Part shown: positions 55,440-64,000 of the stretch, in pieces | Layout of the letters: each line of letters opens with the position of its first letter | Numbering within the stretch: the stretch's first letter is position 1 | Translations under genes and position numbers: made by a program | The notes under the pieces: model-generated | What the model saw: the letters and a program-made list of their open reading frames with translations, nothing else | What the model was told of the DNA's origin: nothing | Database searches by the model: none | DNA from: Seriola aureovittata | Lineage: Eukaryota; Chordata; Actinopteri; Carangiformes; Carangidae | Reading direction: 5' to 3' | NCBI RefSeq assembly: GCF_021018895.1 | Contig: NC_079376.1 | Span: 14,137,001-14,201,000 of the forward strand | DNA: 64,000 nucleotides

Positions 55440-55830
55440 CTGTCAAAGTTTGTGCCAAATTTTATGGGATTCCCTTGAGGTGTGCTGGAGATATTGCATT
55501 CACAAGGCCAAAACTGTATTTTGTGAGGTCACCATGACCATGACCTTCAACCTTTAACCACCAAAAAGTAATCAGTTCGTCTTTGGGTCCACATGAATGT
55601 TTATACCAAATTTGTAGAAATTCCCTCAAGGAGTTACTGAGATATCATGTTCACGGGGCCAAAACTGTGTTTTGTGAGGTCGCTGTGACCTTTGACCTTT
55701 TACTTTTGACCACCAAAATCTAATCAGCTCATCACGGAGAACAAGTGAATTTTTGTGCCAAATTTGAAGAAATTCCCTGATGGCTGTACTGACACATCGC
55801 ATTCACGAGAATGGCACCTGAAAAAATAAT
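55440..55830. repeat. Diverged tandem repeat of about 130-150 bp units, teleost interspersed type
   Basis: Three units share gtgccaaattt, gaaattccct, gagatat, ggccaaaactg, ttttgtgaggtc, gacc(ttt)gacc and accaccaaaa, with about 20-30% divergence by eye. This module is very common in fish genomes. Confidence 0.7.
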
Positions 55831-56454
55831 GCCTCTGGCTCGGGCTGTCGCCAGAACGGAGGCGTAAAAAATCCACAATATGACTTGCTACTATTCTGGG
55901 GTTTATTGAAATAAGCGCACATGTGACCAGTTTCTTCTTCAGTGTCCTTATAAAATTCCCTGCCCCCCTAAAAGGCCTCATGTTATCTCTTACATTACAG
56001 TTATTCAAAAGAGCTCCACACGGATCCTAACCTAGTTGCTCCATACCTGGCACTCAGGACACCCAAAAAGGCCCCAAAATGATTCAATTGATATAAGAAA
56101 GAGGGAACATTTTCTTTTACATAAAATTTTACACATTCTTTTATGACTTGTCTCTAATTCTTCGCTTTTGTCTTGCTAACTACTGTGGTCTGGCTTGTAA
56201 AAATCCTTAAAATGAAACAATGTGAGAAGGAAAACTCGCTCTTTGGTTGAACTACTCATGGCTGATGTCCAAACTAAGACCATAAACTGCGATTAGGTTT
56301 CACAAATAGACATTGTTTTATTTAGAAGGGCTGGAGGCCAAAAAGGTTGGGAACACTGCTCTAATCTTTGCTTTTGTAAAGAATTACTGAATAATTTGAC
56401 CTTTTCAGGCTCAAAAATGATTTAAACACAGAAAAAACTAGAGAGAGAGAAAGA

Positions 56455-56765
56455 GTGCTGATATGATACCCAAGTTTCAGTACCAATACTTGATACTTGA
56501 TACTTTTTTCAAGGCTTACAATTATGATTTTCTACAAAATGTTTTTCTTCAACTGGGAAAAAAGACACACTTCCAGATGTTAAATGTTGAGTAACATAAG
56601 CAGCCATACAAGAACCTTTCCTATAACAGTAAGCTGTAAATTAGAAATGATCTGATCAAAGAAGAAAGAAAAGTACAAATTCAAGCATTTGATGCCAGCT
56701 TTCGTTCTTTACCATTTTCAATACTAAATACATTTTACTTGGTACCTAAAAAGTATCGGCCCTCT
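56455..56765. repeat. Interspersed repeat, probable DNA-transposon relic
   Basis: The block starts gatacccaagtttcagtacc and ends ggtacctaaaaagtatcgg, and includes ttttcaaggctt and gatcaaagaagaaag. It matches a repeat I recognise from many fish loci. Both ends carry gatac/gtatc words in opposite orientation. The family is not named. Confidence 0.5.
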
Positions 56766-57233
56766 GTCCCATACACCGTACATGTGCAACAGACCACAAT
56801 CTGCCTTGCCAAAACAGTTGGCAACCACTGCTCCAAAGCATGTTGCTGGACAATAAACTCTTGAGGCCTGTTACACTGTCTCCTCATAACAAGAACGCTG
56901 TTTTTGTTGTTTCATGGCCTCAATCAGTCAACAGTGAGGTGCATCCTGCCACTCCCTACATGCCTCCTCCTTCAACCTTCCTGCATTCCATAGTGGGAAA
57001 AAACGAACTCCAACCTGCTCACTGTGTACAGTTGACACAGTCGGAGTCCAGTCTGGAGGTGCTGAATGAGATGCAGATGTCTTATTAAGTCGAGTCATTG
57101 CTCAGCGTTGGGCTGATGTTGTACTGACTGGCAGAGAAGCACAGAGGCTGTAAAGAGGGCCGTTCTGAGACAGACATGCTGTCAGTGGAGGACCAATGTG
57201 TGTGTCTCTGTGTGTGTTGTGGTCACATCTGTG

Positions 57234-57234
<1 letters not shown>

Positions 57235-57262
<28 letters not shown>
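57235..57262 (+). repeat. (GAT)n microsatellite
   Basis: Nine consecutive GAT/ATG trinucleotides. Confidence 0.9.
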
Positions 57263-57264
<2 letters not shown>

Positions 57265-58024
57265 GATGGCCGAGCCTGGCGCTGAGTGCCCCTCATTTCT
57301 CCGTCTCCAGGAACCCTACACCAGCGTACAGTCTGACGATCAGCCAATCTCCATGACACTGGGAAGCGCTTTACACCAGCGCCTTTGTCAACAAGGTCTT
57401 TTCAGGAGGGGGCCAATGACAGACTGTGATGTAGCAGGAGTGTTTGGGCAGAATGGAGCGATTCAGACGGGAGCAGTAGGGAGGGAGAGGCTAGAAGAGG
57501 AGTGGGTGAGGGAAAGAGAAAGGCGGGTGAGACAGAGACGAGACAGAGTGGGGAGAAGGGGGAGAAGCAAGGCGAGACAGGCGGAGGGGGTGGAGGAACT
57601 GGCAAAGCTCTCACTGACAGCAATGGGGCCTCTTGACAATCCAGGAATATTGTCTGAAATCAATCTGTCATCGTGGAGCTGTTGAGCCTGTCATTACGAT
57701 GTGGTACTCGCCCTTTCACAGTGACAATTTGTTCAGTGCTTTCCCAGTTCACCTTACTACTCGGCTGCACAAAGGTCACTGCCCTCGATCCATCTCTGTC
57801 TGCCAGTCTGGCTGTCTCTTTCTTTGTTAATCAACTATCCACACAGAGCTATACAGTACTTTTATCAAGCTGACCTGCACAGAAACAGACGGCTGACGAC
57901 CAGAATAGACGTCCTGCTGCAAGGACCCCATTGAATCTCTGTATTTCCTGTGAACCATCCAGTGCATGTAAAAAAAAAAAAAAAAAATTTAAAAAACAAG
58001 ACTAAAAGGCACAGTGGTCCTTTG

Positions 58025-58760
58025 AGGTAAATGCTAACGTGCACATGTTAACATGTCCACGATGATGATGCTAGAATGTTGTTTAGCAGGTTTAGTTGCT
58101 AATTAGGACTAAACACAAATTACTGATGGCCCACTTTTAATGTAAACATTTAGTGGCATCAGTTGTTTAGATTTCAATAAAAAAACAAAAATTCACATTC
58201 ATGGTGGTGCTAGAGGAATAGTCAGAGGACCACCAAAAATCATTGAAGTCAGCTGGATTCATCCAGAGGAGAATATGAATGTCTGCATCACACTTCAAGG
58301 AAATTGCTGCAGGAGTTGTCCAGACATTGCACTCTAAATCAAAAATGTCAACCTGCTGACATGTATTTTACCAACATAGAATAAATGGCCTGGAAACCAT
58401 GAACATCTGTAGACAATGTGGTGCCAACTAATCAAGTAGATGTTAAGATATTTCACTGAAGAAGTGAGAAGTTTCACCTGGTAGATGAATAGTCAGAGGC
58501 TCACCAAAGTCATTCAGATTAATCCTCTAGGAAACATAAATACCTGCAGGAAATTTCATAGCAATCCATCCAATAGACGTCAAGATATTTTACTCCAACA
58601 AATGTCACCTCCTGGTGTCGCTACAGTAAAAGTCAGAGGATTACCAAATCCTCTGGGAACTGTGAATGTCTGTATAAAGTTTTATGAAAACCCATCAAAT
58701 GCTTGTTGAGATATTTCAGTCTGGACCAAATTGTTGGACCAACTAACAGACCGGTCAAAC
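58025..58760. repeat. Interspersed repeat with internally repeated modules, teleost type
   Basis: Begins with gctaacgtgcacatgttaac and contains three or four diverged modules with agtcagagga(ccaccaaa), tcctctgggaac, gaatgtctg, atccatccaatag and gagatatttcag(tctggacca). The pattern is frequent in fish introns. Confidence 0.65.
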
Positions 58761-61700
58761 CGACAACCTGACACTGCCATCTCTACAATCTTTTCGTTAA
58801 TCTAAAAGTTAACAAAAAGAACAGCCAGTTCAGCTATTTGTCAATCTAGACACAAATTAACTGTATGAATGGAGAAGTACCCCAATCTGCCAAGCCTCTA
58901 ACTCCGAGTATATCCAGGCTGGGGGCTGGTCCAAGGCCCAAACTCACATCTCTGTGCATGAGGAAATCAAATCAGTTTCACTGCATGGTGCAGAATTCCA
59001 GTCTGGGACAGCAGTAGCCCTGCTATAAAATATGACAGATTATACTCTTTGCTCCTGAAATGATTTTTCCTCCCTTGTCCTGTTCCACTCTTCAAGTCAA
59101 AGCGGGGACATATTTTTCCATTCATTATAGAAGGAATGGGTCCCCTGAATGAAAAATCTGGGCCTCTTTGCCTCTTCGCCTCCGCTTCCAGCGTTGAGAC
59201 TGCTGCTGCCGGAAATGGGTGCAAACAAATTCCATCATGACAGCCTATATGCTTGCAATGAAAACTCCTATTTTGACGTACTGTGACAAGCAATCGCCCC
59301 AACCAGACTCTTTATAACCTCAATCAATGGGGACAATGCTCTAAGAATTTCTGAGGTCGCTCAAAAGAATCCCTTATGAAAAACAAAGTGGAAGTGAAAA
59401 AGCCACAAAGCCATGTGGGGTCTCATTGAAGCTCATCGGAGGTGAACTGAAAAGGGGTGGGGGGGACTGAAAGGAGTGTCCGCGGGTGTGTGTCAAAAGC
59501 AGCGGAGGCCTCATTCAGAGCTCGTTATCCCTGCCATTCCCTGGCTTGGTGTGTGTGAGGGTTTGAAACCCCCAGAGAGAGAGGAGGAGGTAGCAGAAAA
59601 ACAAAGATTCAGAAAACTTGAGGCGTGGATGTCTGGCGTCGGATTATAAAGACGACTAACAACCAAGTGTTTCCTCAAATCATAAATAAAAGGAAAACAA
59701 TGGAAGACTTGATGGCACAGTGAAGTAAAAAAAAAAGAGAGGAACCTCATCCTGAAATGATATGCAACAGGTACCTCCCTGCTGCCTGATTTGGTATTCT
59801 GATATGTCAGTATGAGACTACAGCGGCACAGATTCAAGCAGGCTGTGGCAAGTACAGCAAACAAGCACATACAGTAAGATGGGGCAGATAATATTTCTGC
59901 ACTTTAAATCAGCGTTTCATTCACTAACATCACAATGACAACTGGTGGACTTGTCCAAACCTGCTCAGTCCAAGCAACATCCTGAGGGCCACCATCACGT
60001 AAATAGAGCATGCTGCAGATATATTTTTTTGAGACAACAAAAGGTTGTTGTGGCACATGATTTGCTGCTTTTGTGCAAGGGCGCTCAACACCAGCAGAAG
60101 ATGCAACAAGGAGCCAATGTTAGAGGGAAGACATGGAGAAGAAAAGAAATGTGAGACCAGTTTTCGATTTCTGCACCACCTGCCCGCAGCTGTATGCAGA
60201 CTCGTGGTCCTAATCATAAATCTACCAGTTCTCTACAGGATCTACCAGTTAAAATCTACAGGAAAACAAAACCGGCTTCTCCTGTTGAGGGGTGAAAGAG
60301 GGGAGCAATTGGAATTTCATCTTTTAACTTACTAAAGTGACTGAGTGAACAGCTGTGCAGCACAAAACCAAAGGAGGGGGGGGGTTTCTCTCCATGACTT
60401 GGCTCCTCAAAAGAAAAAGAGAAAACAGAGCAGGACTGGAGAAATGAAGGAGGCTTAGAAAGAGGGGTTGCGCAAGATAAATATTTCCCACTGTGGGGCT
60501 GAAATGCTATTGTAAGGTCACTTGTAAGGTTCCAGCAAGGCGGACCCTCACCCCCTCCTACAGGCTCGCTTCCAATCACTTAGTCTGCTCTCTTTCTGGC
60601 CAAGGGCGTAACACAGCAGCCTGAAGTGTGGAGTATAAACAGTGTCCAGTGTCATCAGATTATTACATTTATTTAACACCAAACAGCTGTCAATTAACAA
60701 AAACCCATTATCAATAAGTCTGGTTAGGCGAGGGAAGTCAAACCAGGGAAGCGAATAAAGTCGATTATCATTTGAATGATGACAATCTGACACCTCCGAG
60801 TGCACTTTGTAAACAGCTCCATGGGTTTTGTAAAAGTTAACAGGAGCAAAAGGAATTCTATTTAACTGAACCCAAATCCACTCAGCCAGCAGGAAGAGTG
60901 TGTGTGGTCTGAAAACACTCCCGCAGCCAACTGCCCAAACTAACTAATGAGCATTGTACACACAGAGACCTTCATATGCTTCAACAGGATTTTGTTAAAA
61001 AAAGCAGAAAATAAAATTCTCCTCGTGCCCGTCCTAGCATTAGCATACAGCTGAAAGTGACAAACGCTGAAAGTGGACAATGCCTTGTTGAAATTCCACA
61101 TGAATGCTAATTGAAGTGGCCATTAAAGTCAGTCAATGAGGGGAGTCTTGCTCACAGGGATTATATGACCCTGCTAAAGTAAACACCAACTGACCTCCAT
61201 TATGACTACTTATCACAGCTACAGCCTTTTCCTTTCTTTCCCCTGCGAGGGGTGAAGTCTGACACATTCCTCTCTTCAAATGTTTCCTCCTGAACTGACA
61301 GGGTCAGCAGTGTGTGCTGATAGATGGGAAACATGAATTGTTATAGTGGTGGTAACATTATTTCCGTGATAGAAACAGAGGGATCATAACAGGAGGAATA
61401 TTATTTCCACCTGGTTTAGAGGAGAAGGAGGTGGAGCGGGAATAGCAGTTGGTATACCTCTGAGGTTTTCCAAATTGCCCTGTGCTCCTTGGATGTCTCA
61501 TTATCATGACTTTTCTCAGGGTAATTTCAGCCTGCTTAATAAAACACACACATACATTCAGACGCACGAAAGCAGCGCTCATTCACTCTCGTAACTTCTT
61601 CTCACGCACCTCTAAATGGCAGCGCCTCAGTAAAGCGAGTCCCCCGTCTGCTGTGAGCTCTAATAGATGGCAAATAAGTCCAGTCTACGGGGATGAGGAG

Positions 61701-62218
61701 TGTTTAAAATAAATTACTGCTGCCCTGTCCAACCTGGGGGGACCACCACATGTAATAATCCATCCATTGTTCTCCACCAATGGACCCAGACTCGGTAAAT
61801 AGGGGCTACGGAGAGCCGAGAAAGGCTGGGTGGGAGTTAAGGTCAGCTCGTGCCTTGTTTTAACGACAGCACATTAACTTAACTCACTTCCTTCAACTTA
61901 ACACTGGTAATAAATGGGAGGAAATGCAGAGAGAAGCAGGGAGAAGGAAGGGGACATATGTAAGAAGGGTGGCAGTCAGTGCTGGTTGTCTGGTTTGGAA
62001 AACACAGGAGGCTGGAGTTGCACTGATTAGAGCTGAGGTAGAAGGTGAAGGATGTTTGACTTCCCACAAGTTCTGCTGTGTGGTGTGTGCAGAGAAACAA
62101 CATGTAACATGAAACTGATTTTATTTCTAATACCTAAATGGAGCATTAAAGTGTGAGTTGAGCTAGGACTGTAAAAAACGTGTTACTCAGCAGCAAAGCC
62201 GAGCTTTTTCAGCGCATC

Positions 62219-62236
62219 CCCCCCCCCCCCCCCCCT
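62219..62236 (+). repeat. Poly(C) tract
   Basis: An uninterrupted run of about 17-18 C. Confidence 0.9.
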
Positions 62237-64000
62237 TAGTCTCACTAGCTTGGCTCACAAACCAGAACACCACTGTTACACCTTCTTACTATTCAGGAGC
62301 TATTTAAAAAATAAGAGGACTTTGGGGCATTTGGTTACTGAGAAACTAGCCTCATTATGGTTAAAGGAAATGGAAAACTGTCTAGGAGCCAAATGGCCTT
62401 GTGATTTTAAGAGCCCTTTGCATACAATTTATCTAGTACCTTCTTGTTATGAAACCATGATGTAACTCGGTTATAAAATGTATATTTTCCAAACGGGGTT
62501 GTAGAACAGTGTGCATGCTCTAAACTTCACCAGATGCTTCAGAGGTGAAACAAATGTGTGTGGTGTTAAAAAAAAAAAACAGCAGATTCATATACATGCA
62601 CAAAAAGACTCAATTGTATTTGATGCCTGTTTCTAATTAAAATGCATCAAAACACTACCATTCAGTATGTGTGTGTGTGTGTGTTCATTGTTAGGTAGTC
62701 CTGGTGTATAACAGAGACACCTGGTGCCTCTCTGTTTCTCCCAGGGTGCATTTCTGCAGATCCATATGTTCAGGCTGCTGCATTCCTCAGTTAGTGGAGC
62801 CCAGTGGTCCCCGGGCCTGTCACCACATTAGAGGCTCTGCTGGGACACATCACTGAGCACCTCCTCCAGCTGCTGGGGGTGGCAGAGCACCAGAGGGGGA
62901 GGAAAGAAGGCGCTGGGACGGAGGAAGTGCGGGGGTTCCTAGAAGGGGTCTTAAGAAATAATTCTTGCTTGGCCAGTTGCAAAGTCGTGGCAGTGGAGAG
63001 AGGGAGGGTCCACATGTGAGTGAGCGAGTGCATGTGTGTGTGTGTATGTGGTAGGGCAGGGGGTCCTGGGTCAGATGTCGCCTGATGACTGACAGCAACA
63101 GGCTTAAATGCGTTCACCCAAACTCACTGTTTTCTCAGAGCCATTGTCTGAAATGTTTAGATAAAGGCAGTAAAGTAACACTTCAAGTGTGTTTTTACTG
63201 TTTCACACATACGTCACAGGGGGTCTGTCCTTTATAATTGAATTTACATTTGTCAAAGATGTCATCATACATTGTTAAATTTTACTGGGGCAGTTTTACA
63301 GCTTTGCTGGCCTTCACTTCATTATAAAAGCAGAAGGTTTGAGTCAAAACCCCCCGACTGTATTTCACAGTGTGTCAGAGTCAAGCTGTTGCGTTTGGAC
63401 TGTAACACTGAACTCACTGTTTCGCTGCTTCTGCTGGGAGAACTGTGGGATATTTGCACCTCACAAATTGTCAAGCATCATTCAAAATCATCTCACTCAG
63501 ACTGTCTGCCAACTACATAACTGTTGATGTGTCTCTCTGTCTGTGCATCTGCAACCACTTTCAGGGAAATTATGAAAAACAGACTGTAAATTCTTCTTTT
63601 TGTCTGATATAAAGTCAGTATCGAGCCATTGGACTTCCACTCTCCATCATCCCATTGGATTCCCCTTTGGGTTTCTCTGACATCTGTTAATCTGTAAACA
63701 TACAAAATTGCCTGTCTAATCTTATTTAGCCTTCACGTCTTGTTTACTTTTGGTTTAGTCGTGCCGTGAAGGCACGGCTGCCATGCTGTGAATGAGGCAT
63801 TGTCTGCAGACCCACAGATGTAATCTCCCCCTCTAAACTGCCGCCAACCCCCTCCTGCCTCCTCTACCTCAAGCCCTGATAGCCACATGCAGGTATTGTA
63901 CCTATCAGACGCCTCTTGAATTCACTTCCACGTTGAGCTGGAGAATAAAGACAGCGCTATGGAGCCTGGGTGTTTTGCCAGTGCGAGGTCTTCCGGGGAA

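Larger units (their letters stand above)
47398..64000. other. Noncoding region upstream of FGFRL1 Ig1 exon (intron 1 and/or 5' flank)
   Basis: More than 16 kb without recognisable coding exons. Short open frames here have no family features. It contains several teleost-type interspersed repeats, an inverted repeat, microsatellites and low-repeat stretches. The FGFRL1 signal-peptide exon and promoter may be here but could not be assigned. Confidence 0.5.

Noticed and set aside
57176..57685. 169-residue plus-strand frame
   Set aside because: Built from a GAT repeat, TG-rich sequence and a purine-rich stretch; no domain, splice context or codon pattern of a gene.

Overview
The window looks like nuclear DNA from a ray-finned fish, probably a percomorph teleost. 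Genes are split into many small exons with GT-AG introns, all recognisable proteins are vertebrate families, and the gaps hold short tandem repeats and interspersed repeats familiar from teleost genomes. I assembled the exon models by hand from splice sites and reading frame. In every multi-exon model the exon lengths sum to whole codons, but single boundaries may be off by a base or two.

Layout. (1) 71-15978, minus: TDRD9, the piRNA-pathway DEAH-box helicase, 19 exons; its C-terminal Tudor part lies beyond the left edge. (2) Inside its first intron (6626-15850), on the opposite strand, lies RD3L in two nearly identical 1251-bp copies (8717-9967 and 13333-14583). Between them is a decayed Kolobok-like (TTAA, THAP-type) DNA transposon, which also carries a P2X7-tail ('ballast') gene relic. 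(3) 17432-27748, minus: KIF15, a mitotic kinesin, complete in 35 exons. (4) 27749-28795: short divergent promoter region. (5) 30710-35733, plus: TACC3, a spindle and microtubule protein, complete in 16 coding exons. (6) 37895-47397, minus: FGFRL1, from Ig1 to the histidine-rich tail; the signal-peptide exon was not found. (7) 47398-64000: no coding sequence recognised, only interspersed repeats, microsatellites and some repeat-poor stretches that could be regulatory.

How the genes relate. KIF15 and TACC3 both act on the mitotic spindle and are arranged head to head, with CCAAT boxes, CHR-type elements and an E2F-like site between them, which suggests shared G2/M control. RD3L nested in TDRD9 intron 1 agrees with my recollection of the mammalian arrangement.

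The most unusual locus is the RD3L duplication. Its left edge is exactly the TTAA target site of the transposon, and its right edge fuses RD3L in frame to the P2X7-type exon carried by the transposon. As assembled, the upstream copy has the native 5' region but a truncated product, and the downstream copy has the complete coding region but transposon sequence in front. This is either a very young rearrangement (tandem duplication followed by precise TTAA excision) or an assembly join of two haplotypes.
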